Shown piece after piece: positions 1 through 9,469 of a stretch of DNA of 64,000 bases. The notes under the pieces were generated by a model, which was not told where the DNA came from, ran no database searches, and was given only the letters and a program-made list of their open reading frames with translations. Both the position numbers and the translations under genes were made by a program. Positions within the stretch are counted from its first letter, which is position 1, and each line of letters begins with the position of its first letter. This DNA is from an uncultured bacterium (GTDB lineage Bacteria; Verrucomicrobiota; Kiritimatiellia; CAIKKV01; CAIJXV01), in NCBI GenBank assembly GCA_903824675.1, contig CAIJXV010000105.1, positions 1-64,000 of the forward strand, given 5' to 3'.

Positions 1-438
1 ATATGGATCCCTACAAACTCAGGCAACTAATCGATGCAAAACGTACCCGTATCCTTCAAAACCTTCGGTAACATTAATTATGGCGCAACGATGTGGCTAT
101 TCAGTCCTGCTTCGGTAACGTTTTATTCTGGCGCAACGCGGGGGCACATCTGCGATTCGGTGCAAACTCGCCTACCCCTGATTTCCCATTGTTGTTGGCC
201 GGGCCTCTGCGCCCGGCGTCCGCTGATCCACCCCCTCCATCTCCAGGCGCCCGCCACAGAGATACTATGCAGGACGGGCCGACATCGATTGAAAACTGTT
301 GGGTTCCGCCTTTAGGCGGTTTCTGTGCACCGAATCGCAGATGCGCCCTTGGGGCCGGCAACCCCAATATCAAGGTTGATTTACAGGGCATAAGTCGTAT
401 CATGGCCTGCCGGAAATGCTTATAAAGAAAGCGATGCC
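1..438. other. Non-coding region with direct and inverted repeats
   Basis: I see no credible gene here. Two copies of a roughly 28-bp direct repeat start near 63 and 110; both begin CTTCGGTAAC and end TGGCGCAACG. A 22-nt sequence, GCACCGAATCGCAGATGCG followed by CCC, lies at 327-348 and its near-perfect inverse at 141-163, so the two bracket about 160 bp. A small hairpin (CCGCC, TTTA loop, GGCGG) lies at 308-321. The same 22-nt inverted-pair arrangement recurs near 43.9-44.1 kb. The open frames in this stretch show no recognisable protein. Confidence 0.6.
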
Positions 439-3054
439 ATGACACAACTTCATCAGCGGTTTCATTTGAAGGATAAGGCTCAACTGGAGCAAAAACTTAC
501 CGAATTCAAACTATCCCTGCCGTTGTCCGATAACTGGGCCCCGCTGGGCGACGCGGTGCCGATCGGGCGATTACAGACGCCCAACCGGTTCATCGTGCAG
601 CCGATGGAAGGGTTCGATGCCGAAGGCGATGGCCGCCCGGGTGAATTAAGTTTTCGCCGGTATTCCCGCTATGCCGCGGGCGGGTCGGGGTTGATCTGGT
701 TTGAAGCCACAGCCGTCCTGCCGGAAGCCCGGTCGAATCCCGGCCAGTTTTATCTTTATGCCGGGAACGTCGATGCCTATGCCCGACTGGTTGAAGCCAC
801 CCGCCGGGCCGCCCGTGAAAAAACAGGCAGCGAACCGGTTCTGGTCTTACAACTCACCCATTCCGGCCGCTATTGCAAACCCACCGGTATTCCCAAGCCC
901 ATCATTGCCCATCACAGCCCGATTCTGGACCCCAAGCATAATCTTCCGCCGGACTATCCCCTGGTGACCGATGAATATCTGGATCGATTGCAGGATCAAT
1001 TTGTCGCAGCAGCCCGTCTGGCGGCCCAAGCCGGGTTTGACGGGATCGATGTCAAAAGCTGTCACCGCTATCTGACGTCGGAACTGTTGGCCTCGCATAC
1101 CCGCGAGGGGCGGTATGGCGGATCCTTTGAAAACCGCACCCGGTTGTTGCGGGAAAGCCTGGCTCGGATCAAAGCCGAAGTGCCGGGGGTGTTCATCTGT
1201 ACCCGCATGAGCGCCTTTGATGCCATTGCGCACCCGTATGGATTCGGGGTTGATCGGAACAATGGTGGAATTCCGGATCTCGACGAGCCCAAACGTTTGG
1301 CGAATGAACTCCAAGCCATCGGAATCGCCTTGTTGAACATCTCGATTGGCAATCCCTACTTCAATCCCCATTACGGGCGCCCCTTCGATTTCCCGATTGC
1401 CGGTCTATCGGTGCCCGGCGAACATCCGCTGGAGGCCATCGCCCGTTTCGCCGATATTACGCGCCAAATTCAGTCTGCGATTCCGGGCATTCCGGTAGTG
1501 GCGTCCGGCTATACCTGGTTACGACACTTGATGCCGTATCTGGCTGCCGGTGTGGTTCGTGAAAAGTGGGCGACGTTGGTAGGGCAGGGACGGGGTGCGT
1601 TCGCCTATCCTGAATCGGTCATCGAACTGCTTCGCGATGGACGGATGGATCCGGAAAAGTGTTGTGTCACCTGTTCGGCTTGCACCCAGATCATGCGCGA
1701 TGGCGGCAAAACCGGGTGCGTCGTGCGGGACAGCGAAATTTATGGCCCCGAATATCGTGAAGCGCGCCGGTTTGCGGTGGACCGGCTCCAGGAGGAAGCC
1801 CGCCGGTGCCGGGATTGCGAATTCCCCACCTGTACTCGCGGCTGTCCGGCCCGAATCGAAATTCCGGCTTTTTTAAAGGCGTTTGCGGACGGAAATTTCA
1901 AACAGGCCTACGCGGTTCTTCAACGCAACAATGCCCTGCCGGAAATGTGCGGTTATGTTTGCCCGGCTGAAGTCCAATGCGAAGGCGCGTGCGTGGAGGA
2001 AATTTTCTGCAAACGACCGTTGCCGATCCGCGACATCCAGTTGGTCATCAGTCGCATCGCCCGGCGGGAGGGGTGGACCGGGGTCCAATTGCCGGCCGTC
2101 GAAACCGGTAAAACGGTGGCCGTGGTGGGGGCGGGTCCGGCGGGACTGGGCTGCGCCATTCGTCTGCTCGAGAAAGGACACCGGGTCGCGCTTTTTGATA
2201 AGGCCACGCAATGGGGTGGCGTACCCCAAACCATCATTCCCGGCGAACGGCTGGAAAGCTCTGCTGAAGAAATCAGCGGGCGGCTGGACCCGGCGCTGAA
2301 AGCCGGCCGGTTGATCCTGAAATTAGGCCAGGCGTTGGGTCCTCATCTGACGCTCGAGGATTTGCGACAAAAATATGCGGCCGTTTTTCTCGCGGTGGGG
2401 TTGGGAGAATCGGTCCGCACGGCGACGTCCGTGCCCGGGGTTACGGATGCATTGACTTTTTTGAGAGAAGTCAAACAAGGGACGTGCAAGCCTCTGGGCG
2501 CGCGGGTGGCGGTCATCGGCGGGGGGAACACCGCGATCGATGCGGCGGTGACCGCCAAGCGCCAGGGCGCCCGGGATGTTTACCTGGTCTATCGTCGATC
2601 CTACGCCGAAATGCCCGCGTGGCCGATGGAGCGGGAGCATTTGCTGGCATCGGGCGGACATTTGATGATGTTGATGCAACCCGCCGGCTATGTCACGGAT
2701 GCCGCCGGCCGATTGACCGGACTTAAAATCCAGCGCACGGTGTTGGGCGAACCGGACGCATCCGGGCGACGGCGTCCGGAACCGGTTCCCGATAGTCTCA
2801 GCGTGTTGGCCGTGGACCAGGTGATCGAAGCCACCGGTCAAAAAGTTCCGGAAGAACTAAAAACCGCCCTGGGTGCGGTAGCTTTGACGCCGAGCGGAGC
2901 GCTCAAAATGCGCGCAGATTCAACGGCCACGTCCCTGCGTGGTGTGTATGCCGGCGGCGATCTGGTTAATGGCGGGACCACGGCAGTGCGTGGAATTGCG
3001 GAAGGGATGGCCGCGGCGGAAGAGATCAGTCGGGCTTTGGCGGAAGTTAAATAA
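439..3054 (+). CDS. Old Yellow Enzyme-type flavin oxidoreductase fused to a GltD-like NAD(P)H oxidoreductase
   Basis: An 871-residue fusion. Residues about 30-400 form an Old Yellow Enzyme TIM barrel (NADH:flavin oxidoreductase) that opens with a typical 'LQTPNRFIVQPMEG' stretch. It is followed by a cysteine cluster (CCVTCSAC, about 408-415, and a further Cys near 428), as in the iron-sulfur members such as 2-enoate and 2,4-dienoyl-CoA reductases. From about 456 a second [4Fe-4S] module of the GltD/dihydropyrimidine dehydrogenase type appears (CRDCEFPTCTRGCP, then CGYVCPAEVQCEGAC). Then come an FAD site (VGAGPAG, about 562), an NAD(P) site (IGGGNTA, about 692) and a C-terminal YAGGD motif (about 836-840). 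The GltD-like half probably feeds NAD(P)H electrons to the flavin of the OYE half. The substrate is unknown. It stands alone; the ATG at 439 has only a weak ribosome site. Confidence 0.85.
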   Translation: MTQLHQRFHLKDKAQLEQKLTEFKLSLPLSDNWAPLGDAVPIGRLQTPNRFIVQPMEGFDAEGDGRPGELSFRRYSRYAAGGSGLIWFEATAVLPEARSNPGQFYLYAGNVDAYARLVEATRRAAREKTGSEPVLVLQLTHSGRYCKPTGIPKPIIAHHSPILDPKHNLPPDYPLVTDEYLDRLQDQFVAAARLAAQAGFDGIDVKSCHRYLTSELLASHTREGRYGGSFENRTRLLRESLARIKAEVPGVFICTRMSAFDAIAHPYGFGVDRNNGGIPDLDEPKRLANELQAIGIALLNISIGNPYFNPHYGRPFDFPIAGLSVPGEHPLEAIARFADITRQIQSAIPGIPVVASGYTWLRHLMPYLAAGVVREKWATLVGQGRGAFAYPESVIELLRDGRMDPEKCCVTCSACTQIMRDGGKTGCVVRDSEIYGPEYREARRFAVDRLQEEARRCRDCEFPTCTRGCPARIEIPAFLKAFADGNFKQAYAVLQRNNALPEMCGYVCPAEVQCEGACVEEIFCKRPLPIRDIQLVISRIARREGWTGVQLPAVETGKTVAVVGAGPAGLGCAIRLLEKGHRVALFDKATQWGGVPQTIIPGERLESSAEEISGRLDPALKAGRLILKLGQALGPHLTLEDLRQKYAAVFLAVGLGESVRTATSVPGVTDALTFLREVKQGTCKPLGARVAVIGGGNTAIDAAVTAKRQGARDVYLVYRRSYAEMPAWPMEREHLLASGGHLMMLMQPAGYVTDAAGRLTGLKIQRTVLGEPDASGRRRPEPVPDSLSVLAVDQVIEATGQKVPEELKTALGAVALTPSGALKMRADSTATSLRGVYAGGDLVNGGTTAVRGIAEGMAAAEEISRALAEVK

Positions 3055-3059
3055 AATAG

Positions 3060-3100
3060 ACCCGGCGGGCCACCGGCCCCCGCCTCCGGCGATTCTTTTT
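3060..3100 (+). terminator. Possible intrinsic terminator after the OYE fusion
   Basis: Directly after the stop of the oxidoreductase a GC-rich inverted repeat (GGCGGG ... CCCGCC) is followed after a few bases by CTTTTT. The opposing DedA gene ends just beyond it, so it would separate the convergent genes. The run of T is short and offset from the stem. Confidence 0.4.
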
Positions 3101-3120
3101 GCAACCCACCGGTTGCTGTA

Positions 3121-3735
3121 TTAGGAGGTCCGTGCCTGTTTCACGTGTGCCTTGATGAAATAAATCAAGGCGGCGAGGATCAGGATGACCATCCCGATGT
3201 CGATGGGCTTGCTGTATTTGTGGATCAATTCCCAGTGATTTCCCAAATGATATCCGAGCCACGCTAAAAACATATTCCAGGCACAGGCGCCGGTTGTGGT
3301 ATAAAGAATAAAATGCATCAGATTCATCCGGCCCGCTCCGGCGGGGATGGAGATCAGGTGGCGAATGACAGGGATGAACCGTCCGATGAAAATCGTAAAT
3401 GATCCATGTTTTTTAAAAAAGTTTTCGGTGACCTCCAAGTCATGCATGTTGAGCAGGAGGTATTTTCCGAACCGGGTTACAAACGGACGCCCGCCATAAT
3501 ATCCCATGGCATAGGAAATAAGGGATCCCAGGATACTTCCGAGCGTACTGGCCACGGCGACCCCCAGAAAAGTGAAGCGGCCGGTCGTGATCAGGCATCC
3601 GGCAAAAGGCATGACCGCCTCGCTGGGAACAGGCACAATCATGCTCTCGAGCATCATGAGCACGGCCACGCTGGCATACCCAGTGGCATCGATAAAAAAA
3701 GTGATCTTTTGAATTAATAATTCCGTCAGGCCCAT
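3121..3735 (-). CDS. DedA family membrane protein
   Basis: A 204-residue inner-membrane protein of the DedA/SNARE-associated family, whose members have been linked to flipping of undecaprenyl phosphate or phospholipids. Diagnostic stretches are the membrane-entry segment with E30 and the P.P.E motif (residues 34-39), the glycine-rich 'YAMGYYGGR' (75-83), and the family motif 'FIGRFIPVIR' (116-125). About five hydrophobic segments are visible. I chose the ATG at 3735 because GAAAGGAT lies just upstream; the longer open frame adds 24 polar residues with no family match. It is convergent with the preceding gene and monocistronic. Confidence 0.88.
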   Translation of the reverse strand: MGLTELLIQKITFFIDATGYASVAVLMMLESMIVPVPSEAVMPFAGCLITTGRFTFLGVAVASTLGSILGSLISYAMGYYGGRPFVTRFGKYLLLNMHDLEVTENFFKKHGSFTIFIGRFIPVIRHLISIPAGAGRMNLMHFILYTTTGACAWNMFLAWLGYHLGNHWELIHKYSKPIDIGMVILILAALIYFIKAHVKQARTS

Positions 3736-3901
3736 GGCGATATCCTTTCGTCCCTGAAGTAACAAATACGTGGCCGTACTTTTAATACAGTGCTTATCAT
3801 AATGCAATCAAATCAGGCAAAACGGCATTCAAGCGGAGGGGATTAATCGTTACTGTATTCTGGTTGCTTGAAACGATTCCGGCTGTCAATATGCTGAAGA
3901 A

Positions 3902-5260
3902 ATGAATTCACCCCGCCAACGCTTCATTCAAACCGCGACCGGCCGGATTTTGCGGCTGGGCGGGCTCCTTTGTCTGGTCCTGGTATCAACCCACTGTGCC
4001 ACGGTTCCAACGGGGACACCGGTGCCGGACTCCCGTCGTCCCGCCGTGGCAACCCAATATCGGCAGCGTCTCAAGCAGATGAGGAAGAATATTCCCGCCA
4101 TTACCGCCGGGGCCGAGATGGTGGCGAAACAATGGGTGGAACGCCGGCACGTCTTGCTCCATTTCCCGTTTGGCGGAGACGGCAGCAATTTCGCCATGGA
4201 GATGGTCAGCCGGGCCGGCGGGTTGGACAATGCCCAGCTCAATACGATCCGCCTCCATCTGCGCAGCTCAAACGACATCTTTGTTTGCTCCGCTCGATCC
4301 TGGGAAAAGGGCGGCGATTATCTCCGGAAGGAATTGCCGCGGTGCCGGACCAATGGTTGGCGGACGGTCCTGTTTGCCTCCCAAAAAGGCCTCCCCCCCG
4401 ATCTGCCCGTTGATATCCTGATTGACAACGGGGCCAAAGACGGGCGCGAAGAATATGGGGCGGTCAACCAGATCGTCAATATGACACAGGGGTGGATGTG
4501 GTGTTGTGAACTCACGGCCGCGTTGACGCGGCTCGGGCAAAGGCCGGGCATTCTCAAGGGCATGCTCCTGCCTGGGGCCACCGCGCACAACAAGGAATAC
4601 CAGCGAAGCAACGAACTGCCCGAACTTTATCCGTGCGATACGGCCATTCCTCCCGGCCAGCTCGCCCACGCCTACCTGGATGCGGTTGAAAAGGAATTGG
4701 CCGGACTTGAGGGGGCGGACATGCAGGCGAAAATCGGGCAAGCGGCCGATTTGGCCGCAGACCGGGTCCGCGCAGGCGGAACCCTCTGGGCGGCGAGCAT
4801 GACGCATGTCTTGGATGGTGAAGTCTTCTGGGACAACCGAAGCCCCATCCATGCCTTTCGGGGTATCAGTTGCGGGGCCAAGGGCGAGACGTTTACCCGT
4901 AACCTGAAGTCAGGCGACCTGTTGCTCTGGTTCGGCGAATGGACGGTCAACCTTCCCTGGCGGGATTATCTGCAAATCATCCGGTCCACCGGTGCGGATT
5001 ATCTGGTGAGTTTCCGCCGGGGTCCGGAGGCCATGGAGCCGCTGGAGGGTGAGGGACAGGAGCGGACATATCAGCCACGGATCGACGAGGCGAAGATGAT
5101 CCTGGACCAGCCCTGGCCGTTCGAAGGCGCCGTGGTTCCGATTCCGTTTCCACCGGGCAAAATGGCGCCCGTCAGCGGCGTTCATCTCTGCCTGCTTTAC
5201 CGTATGCTGGACGAAGCCATTGCCGCCCGGCTGCCCCCGCCTGTCCCTCTCAATAAATAG
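3902..5260 (+). CDS. Hypothetical exported protein or lipoprotein
   Basis: A 452-residue protein that I do not recognise with certainty. Residues 14-30 are hydrophobic and are followed by 'VSTHC' (C32), an imperfect lipobox (His at -1 is unusual), so lipidation is possible but unproven. The mature part is soluble, with repeated glycine-rich turns ('FPFGGDGSNFAME', 'AGGTLWAASM') that suggest a Rossmann-like or sugar-isomerase-like (SIS) fold; that is a guess. It ends 2 bp before a glycosyltransferase gene and two further genes follow in close spacing, so it may belong to a surface-glycan operon. Confidence 0.6.
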   Translation: MNSPRQRFIQTATGRILRLGGLLCLVLVSTHCATVPTGTPVPDSRRPAVATQYRQRLKQMRKNIPAITAGAEMVAKQWVERRHVLLHFPFGGDGSNFAMEMVSRAGGLDNAQLNTIRLHLRSSNDIFVCSARSWEKGGDYLRKELPRCRTNGWRTVLFASQKGLPPDLPVDILIDNGAKDGREEYGAVNQIVNMTQGWMWCCELTAALTRLGQRPGILKGMLLPGATAHNKEYQRSNELPELYPCDTAIPPGQLAHAYLDAVEKELAGLEGADMQAKIGQAADLAADRVRAGGTLWAASMTHVLDGEVFWDNRSPIHAFRGISCGAKGETFTRNLKSGDLLLWFGEWTVNLPWRDYLQIIRSTGADYLVSFRRGPEAMEPLEGEGQERTYQPRIDEAKMILDQPWPFEGAVVPIPFPPGKMAPVSGVHLCLLYRMLDEAIAARLPPPVPLNK

Positions 5261-5262
5261 AA

Positions 5263-6501
5263 ATGAATATTTGTTATTTAATTCGTTCCTTTAGCAGTCA
5301 GGCAGGAACCGAGAGTTATGTGTATAATATGTCCATGGCCCTGGCCCAGCGGGGACATCAGATCCACCTGGTTTCTTTAACCGGAAAAGGGCAATGGGAT
5401 TTTGAAGGAGTGGAGGATAAAATAAGGATCCATCCCTTGGATCTGAAAAAAGATGTTCTGGAGCGCTTTTCGCGATTCGAAAGCATTTTCCCAGTCATGC
5501 TATGGCGATATGGACGTGTCATAAAAAAGAATTTGCCTGCCATCATTAACCATCATGCCATTGACCTGGTCGAGGCCACAGATTGGGGAATGGATGCCTG
5601 GGCTTATTTGCCTAAACGGCAAGTGCCGGTATGTGTAAGGTTGCACGGGTATCCGGGATTTAAAGATGAACTGGATCGGGGAATATTAAAGAAATGGCCC
5701 AAAAATTATCTCTGTTGGGCGATCCAAAGAAGACACATTCGATCCGCTGATCTCGTCACCGGAGTATCGAAAGCGTATACGGATTTCGTTCGAACGGCCT
5801 GGGACCTTAAAAAGAAAAAGATCCGGGTTATTCCCATTGCCATTAATACAAAAATTTTCCACCCCCAGGATCGGGGGCGAGGAGAGCAAGGCATTCTTTT
5901 TGTGGGGCGAATGGAAAAATCAAAAGGCATTGAAATTCTGGCACAGGCCATTCCTTTGATTTTGAATAAAATGCCGCAGGTCAGATTTTACTTTGCCGGG
6001 GAAGACCGGCCATCTCATGACCCTCACCAAACCTGGTCTCAGTATTTAATACAACAGTTTGGTCAAGAGCAGATAGTGTACTTGGGTTCGTTATCAACGC
6101 CGGAACTCGTCCGATACTATCAGACCGCAACGCTGTGTGTCCTGCCGTCCCTGTATGAACCGGGCGGGACGGTCGCCTTCGAGGCGATGGCGTGTGGATG
6201 TCCCGTGATCGCCAGTCGGGTCGGCGGGCTGGTCGAGGTCATTGCCGACCGCCAAACAGGATTATTAACCCCCCCGGGCGATGCACCGGCGCTTGCGGCG
6301 GGGGTGTTGGAATTATTGCAAAAGGAATCCTTGCGGCAGGAATTTTCCCAAAAAGCTCTTGAATCGATCCGACAACAGTTTGACATTAAGAGTACCGCGC
6401 AACAAACCGAAGAGGCCTATGCGCAGGCGATCCAAGATTTTAAACCCAACCGACGCGGGCCCGGTTCGTATGCCAAAACCCTGATCCGGAGTCGGCCTTG
6501 A
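5263..6501 (+). CDS. Glycosyltransferase family 4 (GT-B fold)
   Basis: A 412-residue retaining glycosyltransferase. The N-terminal Rossmann domain contains 'GTESYVYNMSMALAQRGH', typical of GT4 acceptor domains. The C-terminal domain has 'ILFVGRMEKSKGIEIL' (about 210-225) and the E-x7-E region 'EPGGTVAFEAMACG' (about 299-312) that binds the sugar-nucleotide donor, followed by 'GGLVEV'. It would transfer a sugar to a cell-envelope glycan or lipid on the cytoplasmic side; donor and acceptor cannot be read from the sequence. It overlaps the next gene by 4 bp, so the two are translationally coupled. Confidence 0.88.
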   Translation: MNICYLIRSFSSQAGTESYVYNMSMALAQRGHQIHLVSLTGKGQWDFEGVEDKIRIHPLDLKKDVLERFSRFESIFPVMLWRYGRVIKKNLPAIINHHAIDLVEATDWGMDAWAYLPKRQVPVCVRLHGYPGFKDELDRGILKKWPKNYLCWAIQRRHIRSADLVTGVSKAYTDFVRTAWDLKKKKIRVIPIAINTKIFHPQDRGRGEQGILFVGRMEKSKGIEILAQAIPLILNKMPQVRFYFAGEDRPSHDPHQTWSQYLIQQFGQEQIVYLGSLSTPELVRYYQTATLCVLPSLYEPGGTVAFEAMACGCPVIASRVGGLVEVIADRQTGLLTPPGDAPALAAGVLELLQKESLRQEFSQKALESIRQQFDIKSTAQQTEEAYAQAIQDFKPNRRGPGSYAKTLIRSRP

Positions 6502-7280
6502 AACGAATCATTCTGTTCAGATTCCACAATTCGCTCGATATCTGCGCCAACCGGCTCGAACTGCTACATCGGTTTAATCCCGGCACATCGATCATCGGCC
6601 TCTGGGGCGGCGACAGTTCCCGGCTTCAGGAAGCCCGGGAAGCTCTGGCGCCTCACCTGGAATACATCTGGAATATCCCGGTTGAATCGTCGGAATGGAA
6701 GTGGCAACACGCGGACTTATCGCTCCTGATGTGGTATCGCCAGGAAGGCCGGCACTTGCTCTTCGATATGCTCCACCTGGTGGAGTGGGACCTGCTGCTT
6801 TTGTCGAGCCTGGACCGGATCTATGGAAAAAAAGGTCGGAATGGGGTGGCTCTGACGGGACTGACGCCCTTGGAATGCATCCAGCAGAACTGGTACTGGA
6901 CTTCGGCGGAGCCCTGCGCCTCGGAATGGCGACAACTTCAGCAACAGGTTCGGGAACGGTACGGTTGGCACGGTCCCTACTTCGCGTGTCAAGGTCCCGG
7001 CAATGTCTTCTCCAAAGCCTTCCTCGAACGCTATGCCCAGGAGGAGGTGCCTGAACTGGTGCATGAGGAACTCCGGATTCCCCTTTATGCCCAGGCCCTG
7101 GGCTTTGAGGTGACAGGACTTCCCCGTATATACCGGGTCATTAAGGATCCTCACGAGATGCAATTTTTCAACTGCGAAAAATTGCTCATCCAGGAAAGCA
7201 CCATTCGCAGGGAGCTGCGCAAGCCGTGGGGACGAAGAGTGTTTCATCCGTACCGGGAAAGTTTCCGGATGACACGCTGA
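6498..7280 (+). CDS. Hypothetical protein, possibly glycosyltransferase-associated
   Basis: A 260-residue soluble protein whose start overlaps the stop of the upstream GT4 gene. I do not recognise the family with confidence. The layout (an N-terminal strand 'RIILFRFHNSLDICANRLE', then 'EWDLLLLSSLD' near 95 in the place where a GT-A enzyme carries its acidic metal-binding loop, then 'KAFLERY') resembles small bacterial glycosyltransferase-like proteins of polysaccharide loci. No DxD triplet is evident. Function is inferred only from neighbours and general pattern. Confidence 0.6.
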   Translation: MKRIILFRFHNSLDICANRLELLHRFNPGTSIIGLWGGDSSRLQEAREALAPHLEYIWNIPVESSEWKWQHADLSLLMWYRQEGRHLLFDMLHLVEWDLLLLSSLDRIYGKKGRNGVALTGLTPLECIQQNWYWTSAEPCASEWRQLQQQVRERYGWHGPYFACQGPGNVFSKAFLERYAQEEVPELVHEELRIPLYAQALGFEVTGLPRIYRVIKDPHEMQFFNCEKLLIQESTIRRELRKPWGRRVFHPYRESFRMTR

Positions 7281-7316
7281 TATCCCCAAGGGTGACGAAA
7301 GCGATGCCGGTGGTTA

Positions 7317-8987
7317 TCATTTTGCCAACATCCGCCGGGTCTGTTCCAGCGCGGTCAACAAGCGGATGCCCCAGCCATTCGATCCGTCGAAAATAGCATT
7401 GTTTTCCGCCATCGCGGTGGCGATGAGCGCTTCGATGTGGGGGAAAAGCGGACGAGCCGCTGGAAATCGGCAAAGCCGGCTCCACAGGGCCGTGGCAATT
7501 CCGAAATTCGGGTTGTAACCCCGGATAAAATAACAGGGGACATCACCGAGCCGATAAATGTTCTGCGCCAGGGTGGTGGCCATTTTTTCAAGGTCTGCTT
7601 CGGTAAACACGATGCCGTCCCGGGCACACTGGGTAGCGAATTCGATCTGGCAAGTGGCGTGATCGAGATCCTCGCCGCAGGCCGGATAGCGTCCGATTTC
7701 ATATTCCCATACCCAGCGGTCATGGGCCCAATCGCTGCTATTTTTAAAGAAAAGCGCATTCATCCTGATCTTGCGGAGATGTTCCGGATGATGTTTGAAC
7801 CGGTTCAGCTCCATCATGGCCAGGGTATAGAAGAATTCCCGGTTGACTGGATTGATACGACTGCCCCACACCGAGGGATGGGTATAAATTCGGCGCGGTC
7901 CTTTTTGATAGGGCTCGATATGCATGCCGGAGCCATCGGGGAAAGCGATCCATTCGTCATCGTGAAACGCCAGCGCCTCCTCGGCGCGCGGAACCCAACC
8001 GCGAATCCGATTTTTAAAATCAGCCAGGGCAGGGTTCGCATGAATCAGGCCCATCAGGCGGGTGATCGGCCACAGGATGACACCGGTGACCAGCGTACAC
8101 GGAACGCCGGTTTCCAGGTCATTGATCCAGGTCGGCAGAGAAGTTCCGGCGGATGCGCTTCGGCAGGCCCAGACACCCTCCATGCGGTTCAAGGCCAAAT
8201 CGATCCACCGTTGATCCTGTGTCAATTCCCAGAGATCAAGCAGCGCATGCAAAAAATGTCCTTCATTCCAACAGAGAAACCGCTCGCTGGATTGGAGCGG
8301 GCACTGAGCGCGCAGGTCGGCCAGCCGGATCGCCTGATCGAGTCCGGTCAATTGAGCGAAATCGGAGCGAGTTCGGGTAATGGCCATGCGCTGGCGAATG
8401 GCTTCGGCTACTTTTTGATCCGCGGCTTGGGCGGCCACTTGCGCCTGGTGCCGAAAATGATGGTCGGCGTCCATGGCCGGTTCTGAGCCGTCGAGAATCA
8501 GCACGGCAAAACGGGCCGGCTCAAGAGGGTGGGGGAGATTCGTGCCCAATCCGTGCACTTCATGATTCACGCCGCGATAATAGCGGTGCAAACTGAGGCC
8601 AACCACCGGTGCGGGGGGGCGGGGAAGGGTCACCGTGATGGTCCAGCCGTTTCCATGCCGGATGGGAACGGCAGACCATTCCAAAGCGGCCGGACTTCCC
8701 TTGCGGGACCCGTGGGGATTGATGACCAGCCAGTCGCCGATGGTTGCCTGGCCGGGCAGGGCAAAGGCGATCTGGATCACATCTTCCTCGTAAAGCTGGG
8801 GATCCTTATTGGGCGCCGAGACCGAACTGATCAGGTGAAGCATATCCAAATCCTCCGCCTCAACGCGGATGGACAGGGTAGTGTCCGTCAGTTTGAATGA
8901 GACGTCCGTGCGGACGGAATGGGACCGTCCGGCAATTTCCTTGAGGGATGCGGATGCCGAACCGGAGCGTAGATCGAGATGTTTCAT
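7317..8987 (-). CDS. Hypothetical protein with N-terminal CBM9-like domain and C-terminal helical toroid domain
   Basis: A 556-residue protein with no signal peptide. Residues about 1-170 look like a carbohydrate-binding family 9-type beta-sandwich (alternating strands with 'YEEDVIQIAF' and 'WLVINPHGSRKG', as in CBM9-like domains of PVC bacteria). The rest is rich in helical repeats with aromatic residues ('FLHALLDLWELTQDQRWIDLALNRM', given here only in outline), suggesting an alpha/alpha toroid as in glycoside hydrolases and polysaccharide lyases. Catalytic residues cannot be assigned. The start overlaps the upstream nucleotidyltransferase gene by 4 bp. Confidence 0.6.
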   Translation of the reverse strand: MKHLDLRSGSASASLKEIAGRSHSVRTDVSFKLTDTTLSIRVEAEDLDMLHLISSVSAPNKDPQLYEEDVIQIAFALPGQATIGDWLVINPHGSRKGSPAALEWSAVPIRHGNGWTITVTLPRPPAPVVGLSLHRYYRGVNHEVHGLGTNLPHPLEPARFAVLILDGSEPAMDADHHFRHQAQVAAQAADQKVAEAIRQRMAITRTRSDFAQLTGLDQAIRLADLRAQCPLQSSERFLCWNEGHFLHALLDLWELTQDQRWIDLALNRMEGVWACRSASAGTSLPTWINDLETGVPCTLVTGVILWPITRLMGLIHANPALADFKNRIRGWVPRAEEALAFHDDEWIAFPDGSGMHIEPYQKGPRRIYTHPSVWGSRINPVNREFFYTLAMMELNRFKHHPEHLRKIRMNALFFKNSSDWAHDRWVWEYEIGRYPACGEDLDHATCQIEFATQCARDGIVFTEADLEKMATTLAQNIYRLGDVPCYFIRGYNPNFGIATALWSRLCRFPAARPLFPHIEALIATAMAENNAIFDGSNGWGIRLLTALEQTRRMLAK

Positions 8988-9469
8988 TTATTTCTCTTTT
9001 GCATTTCTTGGATAACGGAAAGTTGCAAGACGGCTTCCTTGTCGCGAGGACGATCCATGGCTTGCTTCGCTTCAATCAGGGCGTCCAGCGACAGAATTCG
9101 GCAACGACCCCACGGGAGGTGAATGACCACACTGCGTTTTCGCACGATGGGAAAGGCGCCGATTCCAAGCACGAAATTCAGGCAGTCGAGTTGGCCCAGA
9201 TCGGTATCCAGGTATAAGTTTTTCAAGCCGTGACAAGACTCAGGTGTAAGGCACAACGACAGGCGTTTGGGTGTCATGCGGTGCACCGGGTTCACATCGG
9301 AGAGTGCATCCTGAAGCCGCATCAGATTCTCGACCGAAAAGTCACAACAAATATCCACATCCATCGTAACGAGCGTACAACCGTGCGCGACGGCGGCATA
9401 GCCACCCACGACAACAAACGCCACCTGATGTTGAATCAGGCGTTCAAGAAGGCTGGTGAGATCACCCAT
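8984..9469 (-). CDS. Nucleotidyltransferase-fold protein (AbiEii/MNT-like)
   Basis: A 161-residue protein with the minimal nucleotidyltransferase signature: 'VVGGYAAVAHG' (20-30, the GG motif) followed by 'TMDVDI' (35-40), which supplies the two metal-binding aspartates D37 and D39. Such proteins occur in two-gene modules related to AbiE or MNT toxin-antitoxin systems. It overlaps the small gene upstream by 8 bp and the next gene downstream by 4 bp. Whether it is a toxin, an antitoxin or a housekeeping enzyme cannot be decided from sequence. Confidence 0.75.
   Translation of the reverse strand: MGDLTSLLERLIQHQVAFVVVGGYAAVAHGCTLVTMDVDICCDFSVENLMRLQDALSDVNPVHRMTPKRLSLCLTPESCHGLKNLYLDTDLGQLDCLNFVLGIGAFPIVRKRSVVIHLPWGRCRILSLDALIEAKQAMDRPRDKEAVLQLSVIQEMQKRNK

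Noticed and set aside
7437-8486. 349-codon plus-strand frame
   Set aside because: It is antisense to the CBM9-like/toroid gene, has no ribosome site and lacks protein character.
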